DNA of 64,000 nt from positions 1 through 64,000 of the forward strand of contig CBFGXE010000008.1 of NCBI GenBank assembly GCA_965652645.1, read 5' to 3'. The position numbers and the translations under genes are program-made. The stretch's first letter is position 1, and every line of letters starts with the position of its first letter. Positions 52,357 to 61,356 of this stretch are shown here, piece by piece. The notes beneath the pieces were generated by a model. The model saw only the letters and a program-made list of their open reading frames with translations, did no database searches and had not been told where the DNA came from. The DNA is from ZC4RG30 sp965652645 (lineage in GTDB: Bacteria > Pseudomonadota > Gammaproteobacteria > Steroidobacterales > Steroidobacteraceae).

Positions 52357-52878
52357 TCAGATTCCGTCTTTCGACCGGTTCGCCAGCAGCTCGCCAAGGT
52401 TGGCGAACGGCCGCTGCACCGGCGGTGCTGCGCTCTCCCGCTCCGGCTGCCGCGCGGCCGGGCACTGCCCTTCCGCGTGGCGTGGCGCTGCGGGCAGCGC
52501 CAGCAACAATTCCTCTTCGGCCAGCTCGGCCGGCGCGATGCGCCCCTCGGGCGCCAGCGCCGTCTCCAGCTCCGGCGGCACATCGGCCGCCGCGGCCTCG
52601 GACTCGAGCAGTGCCACGCGTGAATTGCCCGCGAATCGCACCGGCATCGGTCCCAGGCAACGCTGGCACACCAGCGTTACTTCCGCCTCGAAGCTCACGT
52701 CGGCGATGATGTGTTTCATCTCGCGCGACAGCCCGATGCTGCCTGTCAGCATGCCCTCGGGGCTGGCAAGCTGCTCGGCGATGCGCGGCAGGCGCGCTAC
52801 GGGAACGGCGATATCCAGTCGCCTGCCCTCGTCGGCCAGCACCGCCACATTGCACAGCTTGAGGCCGTCCTCGGGCAT
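52357..52878 (-). CDS. yceD: YceD family (DUF177) protein, 23S rRNA accumulation factor
   Basis: This 173-residue protein, the same length as E. coli YceD, contains VTLVCQRCLGPMPVRF in the middle and the acidic C-terminal part typical of the family. YceD affects 23S rRNA and is almost always upstream of rpmF, as here. ATG at 52878 is preferred over one at 52938: the latter would overlap the maf start codon on the other strand. A promoter ends nine bases upstream of 52878, so the mRNA may be leaderless. Confidence 0.88.
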   Translation of the reverse strand: MPEDGLKLCNVAVLADEGRRLDIAVPVARLPRIAEQLASPEGMLTGSIGLSREMKHIIADVSFEAEVTLVCQRCLGPMPVRFAGNSRVALLESEAAAADVPPELETALAPEGRIAPAELAEEELLLALPAAPRHAEGQCPAARQPERESAAPPVQRPFANLGELLANRSKDGI

Positions 52879-52887
52879 GGGGCGCGT

Positions 52888-52916
52888 ATCATAGGTAGCC
52901 CCCCTTGGAGGCGCAA
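52888..52916 (-). promoter_or_regulatory. promoter of yceD-rpmF-fabH
   Basis: On the minus strand TTGCGC (52911-52916) and TATGAT (52888-52893) are 17 bases apart in the 58-base gap to maf. The -10 ends nine bases before the chosen yceD start, with no ribosome-binding site between. Confidence 0.6.
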
Positions 52917-52936
52917 GTTCCTGTTTAGACAGGCTC

Positions 52937-53527
52937 ATGATCGCACCACAACGCCTGATCCTCGCCTCCACTTCCCCGCACCGCCGGATGCTGCTCCAGC
53001 GGCTGGGGCTGCCGTTCCAGGCGCTGGCGCCCGAGGTGGACGAGGCGCTGCGGGAGGGAGAAGCCCCGCAAGCCCGGGCAGAGCGCCTGGCGCGGGCCAA
53101 GGCCGCCGCTATTGCATCGCAGCACCCCGGTGCCATCGTGATCGGCAGCGACCAGGTGTGCAGCCTGACGGCCGGGGGCACGGCGCAGGTGCTGCGCAAG
53201 CCCGGCGACCGGGACACCTGCCGGGCGCAGCTTTTGGCCATGGCCGGACAGGTGGTGCGGTTCGACACCGCCGTGGCCCTGCGGCTGGACGGGCGCGAGC
53301 TGCTGCACAGCGAACCAACGCTGGTGCAGTTCCGCCCGGTGAGCGCCGGGCAGATCGAGCACTACATGGATCGGGAGCCGGCATTCGACTGCGCCGGCGG
53401 CTTCAAGTGCGAGGGACTCGGCGTGACGCTGTTCGAGTCCATCCAGTCGCGGGACCCGACCGCGCTGGTCGGGTTGCCGCTGATCTGGTTGTGCGAGGCA
53501 CTGCGCACGCTGGGCGTGCGCGTCTGA
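52937..53527 (+). CDS. maf: Maf-like nucleotide pyrophosphatase (YceF type)
   Basis: This 196-residue protein has the Maf hallmark LILASTSPHRRMLLQRLGLPF near its N-terminus, followed by EVDE, GSDQVC and FDCAGGFKCEG. Maf/YceF enzymes hydrolyse noncanonical nucleoside triphosphates (7-methyl-GTP for YceF). It is divergent from yceD, the same neighbourhood as E. coli yceF-yceD-rpmF. Confidence 0.95.
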   Translation: MIAPQRLILASTSPHRRMLLQRLGLPFQALAPEVDEALREGEAPQARAERLARAKAAAIASQHPGAIVIGSDQVCSLTAGGTAQVLRKPGDRDTCRAQLLAMAGQVVRFDTAVALRLDGRELLHSEPTLVQFRPVSAGQIEHYMDREPAFDCAGGFKCEGLGVTLFESIQSRDPTALVGLPLIWLCEALRTLGVRV

Positions 53528-53536
53528 AGCGAGGCC

Positions 53537-54436
53537 TCAGTCCGGCTGCGCCGGCACGTTGATCGGCCAGCCGCCCAGTTCCTGCTCGGGCTGGAACACG
53601 CGGATGTAGGCCTCGACCATGTGGATCTGGCCATCGTAGATCTTGAAGTTCTCGAAGGCGGTGAGCTTGTCGGAGCCCGGACCGCTGCGATTCCACGACA
53701 GGCGCATCATCACGATGCCCATGCGCTCATCCACGTAGATGTCGCGCAGGGTGACCTTGCCCAGGCGGTTGAACACCGACAGCGACTGCTGGCCGATGTT
53801 CTCGCAGCCCGGCGTGAAGGTGCAATCGGGACCGGCCATGTACGAGCCGTTCTCGAAGCGGTAGGCATCCTTCGAGAAGGGCGTACCCACGGAGTCGAAG
53901 TTCTTCGCGGAATTCAGGCCGCGCGGATAGTGCATGGCGATGCGGATGGCTTCCTCGCGCGAGGCCAGCTGCGAGGGCTTCGGCGCGATGTTCATCGCCC
54001 TGGCGGGCGCAGTCATGTTGTCCACCACGAACAGCATGCCGTCGGCCTTGCTGCGCGTGGCCACCAGCTCCAGCTCGGAGATGCGGTCACCGGCAGCCTT
54101 CACGCGCACCACGAGGATGACGGGCGCGCCGCCCTCCTCCACCATTGCGGTGCCGATGGCCTGGCCCGCGCGCTCGTCGATGACGTCCTGGCGGTAACCG
54201 CGCAATTTGGTCACGGAGCGGATCAGGCCGACCTGGTTGAGCTTCTTCTCCACCGCGTCTTCGGTGACGCGCAGGGTGTCGGTGACGGGCAGCCTGGTGA
54301 CGTCATCCTCGATGAAGGAGTGCAGCACCTGCGTGACCAGTCCGCGCAGGCACTCGCGGTCGCAGGCCGGCTGCGGCGCAGCCGCGAAGGCAGTGGGCGC
54401 CAGCAGCAGCAGGCACAGGGCAAGGGACTTCTTCAC
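53537..54436 (-). CDS. secreted single-domain protein related to the 20.9-kb CDRxCL protein
   Basis: This 299-residue protein has a signal peptide (residues 1-20, LLLLAPTAFAAAP) and then PACDRECLRGLVTQVLHSF. It corresponds to the start of each domain of the protein at 20883-22751. It also shares the later YVDERMGIVMMRL block and a C-terminal QIHMVEAYIRVFQP segment. The function is unknown. GTG start at 54436 is preceded by AGGAGG. It converges with maf, with a 9-base gap. Confidence 0.8.
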   Translation of the reverse strand: MKKSLALCLLLLAPTAFAAAPQPACDRECLRGLVTQVLHSFIEDDVTRLPVTDTLRVTEDAVEKKLNQVGLIRSVTKLRGYRQDVIDERAGQAIGTAMVEEGGAPVILVVRVKAAGDRISELELVATRSKADGMLFVVDNMTAPARAMNIAPKPSQLASREEAIRIAMHYPRGLNSAKNFDSVGTPFSKDAYRFENGSYMAGPDCTFTPGCENIGQQSLSVFNRLGKVTLRDIYVDERMGIVMMRLSWNRSGPGSDKLTAFENFKIYDGQIHMVEAYIRVFQPEQELGGWPINVPAQPD

Positions 54437-54494
54437 GGGGACATCCTCCTGGAAAACGGAATCGACGCGAGACTACACCTGATGATGGCCGGCA

Positions 54495-55751
54495 TCACGG
54501 ACTGCGGCGCGGGCCCTTGCGGGAAGCGCCTGGCTTGCGGCCCGTTGGTGCAGATCTTCCCTGGGGAGCGGACCTGGCCGGTCTGGCGGGCCGGCCTTCG
54601 CGCCGGGGTTTGCCACCTTCAGGACGCGGCTTGCGCGGCATCGGCCGCGCCGGCCTGACAGGCCGATCGGTGACGAAGCGCGGATCGGCCACGCCGGCAC
54701 GCGTGCTGCCCGCAGGCCGCAGGCGCCCTGCCCCGGTGGCCAGCGCGTCGATCACCGCATGCAGCTCGGGCGGCAGTGGCGCACTCACGCTCAGCGGCAC
54801 GCGCCGTTCCGGCTCCTCGAAGCTGATGCTGTGCGCGTGCAGGAACAGGCGCTGCAGGCCGAAGCGGCGCATCTGCTGGTTGAACTCGGCATCACCGTAC
54901 TTCCCGTCGCCGGCCACCGGATGCCCGGCATAGGCCGCGTGCACGCGGATCTGGTGCGTGCGGCCGGTGAGCAGCTTCACTTCGAGCAGCGTGGCGAGGT
55001 TGCCGAAGAACTGCACCACTGAGAAATCACTGGCGGCCTGCTTGCCGCCGGGCGCCACCTTCACCGTGCGCTCGCCGCCCACGCGGGTGTGCGTGGCCAG
55101 CGGCGCGTCGATGCGCTTCTTGCCGAGCTCCCACTTGCCGCGCACCAGCACCAGGTAGCGCTTGTCGAAGCCGGCCTCCTCGCCCGCCGTGTCATCGCGC
55201 AGCAGGGCGTGCAGGCTGCGCAGGGTGGCGCGCTTGCGGGCCACCAGCAGGCAGCCGCTGGTATCGCGGTCGAGGCGGTGCACCAGTTCCAGCGTCTCCT
55301 CCGGCCGCGCGGCGCGCAGTGCCTCGATGACACCGGCACTCACGCCACTGCCGCCGTGCACGGCCACACCGGCGGGTTTGTTCACCACCAGCAGGCGTTC
55401 GTCCTCGTGGATGATCGAGGACTGCACCTGCTCGACCAGGCGCGGGGAGGCACGGGAGGTGATGGCATCTTCCGGCGCGGGAGGGGCCTCGACCGCCACC
55501 GGCGGCACGCGCAGCACATCGCCCTCGGCCACGCGCGCCTCGCCGCTGACCCGCTTGCCGTTCAGGCGCACCTCGCCCTTGCGCAGCAGGCGGAAAATGC
55601 GGGTGCGCGGCACGCCCGGCAGCAGGCGCGCGAGCACCTTGTCCACGCGCGAGCCGGCGTCCCCGGCGGTTACCGTCTCGTGGCGTACCGCGGTGCGAGC
55701 CCCCGGCGTTGACGCGTCATTGCCGTCATTTTCGTGTGATTTTTCGCTCAA
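54495..55751 (-). CDS. rluC: ribosomal large subunit pseudouridine synthase RluC-like
   Basis: This 418-residue enzyme has an N-terminal S4 RNA-binding domain (residues 33-85, SRVDKVLARLLPGVPRTRIFRLLRKGEVRLNGK) and an RluA-type catalytic domain with HRLDRDTSGCLLVARK (catalytic Asp) and LLTGRTHQIRVHAAYAGHPVAGD. RluC modifies 23S rRNA positions 955, 2504 and 2580 in E. coli. A C-terminal tail of about 90 residues rich in Arg, Pro and Gly is an addition to the usual 320-residue enzyme. It is divergent from rne, as in E. coli. Confidence 0.93.
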   Translation of the reverse strand: MSEKSHENDGNDASTPGARTAVRHETVTAGDAGSRVDKVLARLLPGVPRTRIFRLLRKGEVRLNGKRVSGEARVAEGDVLRVPPVAVEAPPAPEDAITSRASPRLVEQVQSSIIHEDERLLVVNKPAGVAVHGGSGVSAGVIEALRAARPEETLELVHRLDRDTSGCLLVARKRATLRSLHALLRDDTAGEEAGFDKRYLVLVRGKWELGKKRIDAPLATHTRVGGERTVKVAPGGKQAASDFSVVQFFGNLATLLEVKLLTGRTHQIRVHAAYAGHPVAGDGKYGDAEFNQQMRRFGLQRLFLHAHSISFEEPERRVPLSVSAPLPPELHAVIDALATGAGRLRPAGSTRAGVADPRFVTDRPVRPARPMPRKPRPEGGKPRREGRPARPARSAPQGRSAPTGRKPGASRKGPRRSP

Positions 55752-55777
55752 TTTCTCAGCACCGGAAGGCTAACGCC

Positions 55778-55805
55778 TTGTTTTACAAGCAACTTGCAGT
55801 ATACT
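55778..55805 (+). promoter_or_regulatory. candidate rne promoter and start of a long 5' leader
   Basis: TTGTTT (55778-55783) and TATACT (55800-55805) are 16 bases apart. Transcription would start near 55812, leaving a leader of roughly 360 bases before the rne ATG at 56171. E. coli rne also has a leader of about 360 bases that senses RNase E level. The 55812-56170 interval holds no convincing gene. Confidence 0.55.
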
Positions 55806-56170
55806 TATTTCACGTGCCCCAACCGGGACGGATCAAGGCGGTCACGCCCCACACCGCACGAGCGGCACGGAACATTGCGGCGCGTGGCGTCGCATTATCT
55901 TGGCAGACCGAAAGGGCTCATCAGGTTCCCCGCCGACGGGTGAGCCAAGGTCCCGGAAGGTCGGCAGCAGTATCTTAAGGATTGCGCACGCTTTCGTAGT
56001 CAGAGACGAAGGCGGCTTGTTGAAGAAAGTGCACGCATCAATCCAGCTCCTGGTGGCCAGCCTGCTGGCGCGCCTGGGCGTAATCCTCTGCCTTCCCCGG
56101 CTCGAACTCGCGCCCGCCTGCGTGCGCGCGCCCTCGCGGCCTGCCCTCCAAACGCCTTTGAGTGGAATTC

Positions 56171-58639
56171 ATGAAACGAATGCTCGTCAACGCCACGCAG
56201 CAGGAAGAGCTGCGCGTGGCCCTGGTCGATGGCCAGAAGCTCTACGACCTCTCCATCGACATCCCCTCCCGGGAACAGAAGAAAGCCAACATCTATAAGG
56301 CGCGCATCGCGCGCATCGAACCTTCCCTCGAGGCAGCGTTCGTCGACTATGGCTCCGAACGCCATGGTTTCCTGCCGCTGAAGGAAATCTCCAGGGAGTA
56401 CTTCAGGGACGGCCAGCCGCAGGGCAACCGCGGCATGCGCGAACTGCTGTCCGAGGGGCAGGAGATCGTGGTGCAGGTCGAGAAGGAGGAGCGCGGCAAC
56501 AAGGGCGCGGCGCTGACCACCTTCATCAGCCTGGCCGGCCGCTTCCTGGTGCTGATGCCGAACAACCCCCGCGCCGGTGGTGTCTCTCGCCGCATCGAGG
56601 GCGAGGACCGCGACCAGCTGCGCGATGCCATGGACCAGCTGCAGATCCCCGATGGCATGGGCGCCATCATCCGCACCGCCGGCGTGGGCCGCTCGGTCGA
56701 GGAGCTGCAGTGGGACCTGGACAACCTGAAGACGCAGTGGGAGGCCATTGCCGAAGGCATCAAGTCCCGCCCTGCCCCCTTCCTGGTGTACCAGGAGAGC
56801 GATGCGGTCACCCGCATGCTGCGCGACTACCTCTCCGAGGATATCGGCGAGATCCAGGTCGATGACCCGGCCGCCTACCAGAAGGCGCAGGAATACATGC
56901 AGCGCTTCATGCCCGCCGAGGCACAGCGCCGGCTGAAGCTCTACCAGGAAGACGTGCCGCTGTTCACGCGCTTCCAGATCGAGAACCAGATCGAGAGCGC
57001 CTACGCGCACAAGGTGCAGCTGCCCTCCGGCGGCAGCATCGTGATCGACTACACCGAGGCGCTGGTGTCCATCGACATCAACTCGGCGCGCGCCACCCGT
57101 GGCTCGGACATCGAGGCCACCGCGCTGAACACCAACCTCGAGGCGGCCGACGAGATCGCCCGCCAGCTGCGCATCCGCGACGCCGGCGGCCTGATCGTCA
57201 TCGACTTCATCGACATGGAGTCCTCGAAGAACCAGCGCGAGGTCGAGGAGCGCCTGCGCGAGGCGGTGAAGCAGGACCGCGCCCGCATCCAGATCGGGCG
57301 CCTGTCGCGCTTCGGCTTGCTGGAGATGTCGCGCCAGCGCCTGCGTCCCTCGCTGGGGGATTCCAGCCACATCGCCTGCCCGCGCTGCGCGGGACTGGGC
57401 ACCATCCGCAGCGTGGAGTCGATGGCCCTGGCCATCCTGCGCCTGGCGGGCGAGGACGCACGCAAGGATCGCACCGGCCGCCTGATCATCCAGGTGCCGG
57501 TGAACGTGGCCACCTACCTGATGAACGAAAAGCGCAATGCGCTGCGTGACATCGAGGAGAAGTGCAGCGTCGACGTGATCCTGGTGCCGAACCCCAACAT
57601 CGAGACGCCGGAATTCTCGATCCGCCGCGTGCGCACCGACGAGATGGGCCTGGCGGAGAACTCGCAGACCTCCTACAGGATTCCCGCGCCGCCGGAGCCG
57701 CCGGATGTCACCGCGCTGCAGGCCAAGCGGGCCGCGGCGCCGGTGGCCGCGGTCACCACCATCATCCCGACCGCGCCGGCGCCTTCGGCACCGGAACCAC
57801 CGCCGCCTCCGCCTCCCCCGTCGCCGCCCCGCAAGGGCCTGTTCGGCGTGATCCGCACCATGCTGTTCGGCGACCAGGTGCCGGCCAACGACGAGCGCGA
57901 GGAGCGCAAGAGTGGCAGCCGCGACCGCAAGGGCCGCGAGGAATCCCGCGGCGGGCGCGACCGCGATCGCGATCGCAGCCGTCGGGGCCGCGACCGGGAT
58001 CGCGACGAGCGGCGCGACCGCGGCGAGCGCAAGGAAAAGGACAAGGAGAAGGACAAGGAGCGCGGCGACTCCGGGCGCCAGCAGGCGCGCGACAGGCAAC
58101 GTGAGCAGGGGCGCGACCGTTCCCAGGGTGGCCAGCAGTCCCGCGGCGAGGCACGTCCCAGGCGCGAGCAGCAGGCGCCGCCGGCACCGCGCCCGCAGGA
58201 CCAGGCAGTCGCGCCGCCAACGGATGACGCTGCCGCCGCACCGGCGACCGCACCTGCCGGCACCGAGGCCGGTGCCGCGGCTCCGTCCGGCGAGAAGCGT
58301 TCGCGCCGTGGTGGACGCCGCCGCCGCGGCGGACGCGGCCGCGGAGGAGAAGGCGCCGGGCTGGCTGCCACGGCCGGCCTGAACGGCAACGGCACCGCCT
58401 GGGATGAGGGTGGCAGCGCCGGCGGCAATGACTTCGGTGGCGATGCGCCCCGGCAGGAGGAGCCGCGGCCTGAGCCGCAGCCCCGGCATGAATCGCGCAC
58501 CGAGGGCGCACCCACGCCGCCGCCCGCACCGCCGCCCGCACCGCCGCCACCGCCGCCGCCGGAGCGGCCCACCGTGGTGTGGTCCTCTGCATCCGCCGCA
58601 TCGTCGGGCGACGCCGACCGCAGCCAGCGGGAGGAATGA
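56171..58639 (+). CDS. rne: ribonuclease E
   Basis: This 822-residue endoribonuclease core of the degradosome starts MKRMLVNATQQEELRVALVDG. The order is S1 domain (about residues 35-125), 5' sensor/RNase H-like part, DNase I-like catalytic region with ALVSIDINSARATRG and GGLIVIDFIDM, and zinc-link CPRCAGLG. The C-terminal half (about 510-822) is disordered, with an Arg/Asp-rich block and long Pro runs; it is shorter than in E. coli (1061). A start nine bases earlier (56162) is possible but does not match relatives. Confidence 0.97.
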   Translation: MKRMLVNATQQEELRVALVDGQKLYDLSIDIPSREQKKANIYKARIARIEPSLEAAFVDYGSERHGFLPLKEISREYFRDGQPQGNRGMRELLSEGQEIVVQVEKEERGNKGAALTTFISLAGRFLVLMPNNPRAGGVSRRIEGEDRDQLRDAMDQLQIPDGMGAIIRTAGVGRSVEELQWDLDNLKTQWEAIAEGIKSRPAPFLVYQESDAVTRMLRDYLSEDIGEIQVDDPAAYQKAQEYMQRFMPAEAQRRLKLYQEDVPLFTRFQIENQIESAYAHKVQLPSGGSIVIDYTEALVSIDINSARATRGSDIEATALNTNLEAADEIARQLRIRDAGGLIVIDFIDMESSKNQREVEERLREAVKQDRARIQIGRLSRFGLLEMSRQRLRPSLGDSSHIACPRCAGLGTIRSVESMALAILRLAGEDARKDRTGRLIIQVPVNVATYLMNEKRNALRDIEEKCSVDVILVPNPNIETPEFSIRRVRTDEMGLAENSQTSYRIPAPPEPPDVTALQAKRAAAPVAAVTTIIPTAPAPSAPEPPPPPPPPSPPRKGLFGVIRTMLFGDQVPANDEREERKSGSRDRKGREESRGGRDRDRDRSRRGRDRDRDERRDRGERKEKDKEKDKERGDSGRQQARDRQREQGRDRSQGGQQSRGEARPRREQQAPPAPRPQDQAVAPPTDDAAAAPATAPAGTEAGAAAPSGEKRSRRGGRRRRGGRGRGGEGAGLAATAGLNGNGTAWDEGGSAGGNDFGGDAPRQEEPRPEPQPRHESRTEGAPTPPPAPPPAPPPPPPPERPTVVWSSASAASSGDADRSQREE

Positions 58640-58642
58640 CGC

Positions 58643-58969
58643 ATGCACCCCGAACTCGGGGGGCAGCAAGGCGCCCGCGGGAGGCAACCCGGCCTCCTCG
58701 GGCGCATCATCGCCGCGGTCGTCACGCTGGCCGTGATGGTGGTGGGCCTGATGTTCTCGCTGGTGGTGTTCGCCATCGCCCTGGCCATCGGGATCCTCGT
58801 CTTCGGCTGGCTGTGGTGGAAGGTGCGCCGTGCCATGAAGCAGGCACGGCAGGATCCACGCTTCCAGGCCCACCAGCCACCGCCAGGCGCAACGCCTCCC
58901 GGTGGCGATGTCATCGAAGGCGAAGTGATCCGCGGGGAATGGCAGGACAGCGACGGCCGGCCGCGCTGA
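58643..58969 (+). CDS. hypothetical membrane protein downstream of rne
   Basis: This 108-residue protein has a basic N-terminus, one long hydrophobic region (about residues 20-58, probably two short helices) and a Pro-rich cytoplasmic tail ending with DVIEGEVIRGEW. The start is three bases after the rne stop, so the two are coupled. No family is recognised. It could tether or accompany RNase E at the membrane, but only position suggests this. Confidence 0.7.
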   Translation: MHPELGGQQGARGRQPGLLGRIIAAVVTLAVMVVGLMFSLVVFAIALAIGILVFGWLWWKVRRAMKQARQDPRFQAHQPPPGATPPGGDVIEGEVIRGEWQDSDGRPR

Positions 58970-58982
58970 AGGCCGCCGCCGG

Positions 58983-59455
58983 TCAACGTTGCTGTCGGCG
59001 CATCTCCACGCTGCGCAACAGCGCACGCACACCCATCTCGGCCAGGTCCAGCACCCTTTCGAATCCCTTCCCGTCGCCGTAGTAGGGATCAGGCACGGCG
59101 ATGCAGCCCGCTTCCCGGCATTCCGCCAGGAACAACTGCGCACGCTGCGCGTCGCCCCGCGGGGCTACGGCCTTCAGGTCCCGCAGGTTGTCTTCATCCA
59201 TGGCCAGCAGCAGGTCGAAGTGGCGGAAATCCGCCGGCGCCACCTGCCGTGCGCGCAGTGCCGAGATGTCATAGCCACGCGCCAGCGCCGCGCGCTGGCT
59301 GCGCGGGTCCGGCGGGTCACCGATGTGGTAGCCGGCCGTGCCGGCGGAATCGAATTCCAGCCCGAGATGCGGCGCCTCGCGCGCGACCAGGTGCCGCGCC
59401 ACGCCTTCCACGGTGGGGGAACGGCAGATGTTCCCCAGGCAGACGAACAGGATCC

Positions 59456-59459
<4 letters not shown>
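58983..59459 (-). CDS. low-molecular-weight protein-tyrosine phosphatase
   Basis: This 158-residue phosphatase has active-site loop VCLGNICRSP (residues 6-15; Cys and Arg essential) and general acid Asp in VPDPYYGDGKGF near residue 122. The length is typical. It overlaps aguB by four bases. The partner kinase is not in the window, and the cellular substrate is unknown. Confidence 0.95.
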
Positions 59460-60403
<944 letters not shown>

Positions 60404-60426
60404 TCCTTCACGGTATCATCTGCCCT

Positions 60427-60765
60427 GTGAGCAATGCACTGGCCGAACACTGGCGGCGCTACCGCGCGCTGCCCACCCTGCAGCGCGAGCTCGTCACCCT
60501 CGGCCTGATGCTGTTGCTGGCGCTCACGCTGCTGCCCGTGGCCATCTTCGTGGCCGGCCAGCTCTTCCTCGGCGACTACATCCGGGACCCCTCCGGCGCC
60601 CCCGTGGGCGGCTTCTGGGTCTTCTGGCTGGATTACCTCAAGGGCATCTTCTCGGGCTCCCTGGGCTACTGGGTGGCCTTCCTGGGTCCCTGGGTGCTGC
60701 TGCTGGCCTGGCGGGCCGTGGCCGCCCTGGTGCGGAGGCCTTCCGTCCCGCGAGCCCAAAATTGA
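60427..60765 (+). CDS. hypothetical membrane protein
   Basis: This 112-residue protein has two hydrophobic helices near residues 23-47 and 75-102, with a periplasmic loop between them. A TATCAT sequence at 60414-60419 ends seven bases before the GTG start, and there is no Shine-Dalgarno sequence. It is divergent from aguB. No family is recognised. Confidence 0.65.
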   Translation: MSNALAEHWRRYRALPTLQRELVTLGLMLLLALTLLPVAIFVAGQLFLGDYIRDPSGAPVGGFWVFWLDYLKGIFSGSLGYWVAFLGPWVLLLAWRAVAALVRRPSVPRAQN

Positions 60766-60775
60766 CATAAATCAG
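60762..60775 (+). promoter_or_regulatory. candidate Anr/FNR-type site
   Basis: TTGACATAAATCAG matches eight of ten defined positions of TTGAT-N4-ATCAA. It overlaps the end of the preceding gene and lies 43 bases before the start at 60819, near where a class II activator site would be expected. The TTGACA could equally be a -35 element. Confidence 0.35.
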
Positions 60776-60818
60776 GCACTTGCTTGACGTAGTGCACAAA
60801 ACGCCCAATCATTGTCAC

Positions 60819-61016
60819 ATGGACCGGAAATCGCCCGACGACCTGGAAGACACCGCCCGGATCGACCGGCGCAAGTCCGTGCTGGCGCAAATCGAGGCGG
60901 CCCTGCTCGCTGACAAGCTCTCCATCGAGAGCGCCCAGGGCACCGACCCCTACAACAGCGGCGTCTATCCGAAGATGGCCGGGGGCGACGTCTGGCGCAG
61001 CCGCAAGCAGCGCTAG
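60819..61016 (+). CDS. hypothetical small protein
   Basis: This 65-residue soluble protein begins MDRKSPDDLEDTARIDRRK and has a charged helical N-terminus and a Gly/Tyr-containing tail (TDPYNSGVYPKMAGGDVW). No family is recognised. A longer frame starts with TTG at 60780, but the ATG at 60819 is preferred. A candidate Anr/FNR site lies upstream. Confidence 0.6.
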   Translation: MDRKSPDDLEDTARIDRRKSVLAQIEAALLADKLSIESAQGTDPYNSGVYPKMAGGDVWRSRKQR

Positions 61017-61038
61017 GGTCCCTCGCCCGGCCTGGCCT

Positions 61039-61326
61039 TCAGGCAGGCCAGTAGTTCCACCCCACCACGAGCACCGCCACGCCCAGGGCCAGTGCAGCGG
61101 CCACCCGCCAGGGCCTGCGCCGGATCTGCCCCAGGAAGGCGGCCACCGATGTGGCCACCAGAAGTGCTGCCCAGGCAATGGCCTGGACCAGCGGTCGGAA
61201 TTCGCCTGACAGACGTTCGTGGAACTCCGGCAGCAGCAGGAACACCAACAATGTCATGATCAGCCCGGCCAGCAGCGCGACGGAAGAGCCCATGACGATT
61301 CCGATCAGTGCTGCGAGCGGTTGCAC
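61039..61326 (-). CDS. hypothetical membrane protein
   Basis: This 95-residue protein has three hydrophobic helices (about residues 5-30, 45-65 and 74-92). The GTG start at 61326 is preceded by GGAGG ten bases upstream, which decides against a longer frame. It is divergent from prc, with 30 bases between start codons. No family is recognised. Confidence 0.6.
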   Translation of the reverse strand: MQPLAALIGIVMGSSVALLAGLIMTLLVFLLLPEFHERLSGEFRPLVQAIAWAALLVATSVAAFLGQIRRRPWRVAAALALGVAVLVVGWNYWPA

Positions 61327-61356
61327 AACGGGGTACCTCCAACCAGACTTGGGAAC

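Noticed and set aside
52879..52938. Upstream ATG at 52938 as the yceD start
   Set aside because: Its start codon would overlap the maf start codon on the other strand and it would run through the best promoter; the 52878 start gives the normal 173-residue length.
56000..59143. A 1047-codon open frame antisense to rne
   Set aside because: Low-complexity Arg/Gly/Ala/Leu sequence produced by the GC-rich opposite strand; RNase E on the plus strand is certain.
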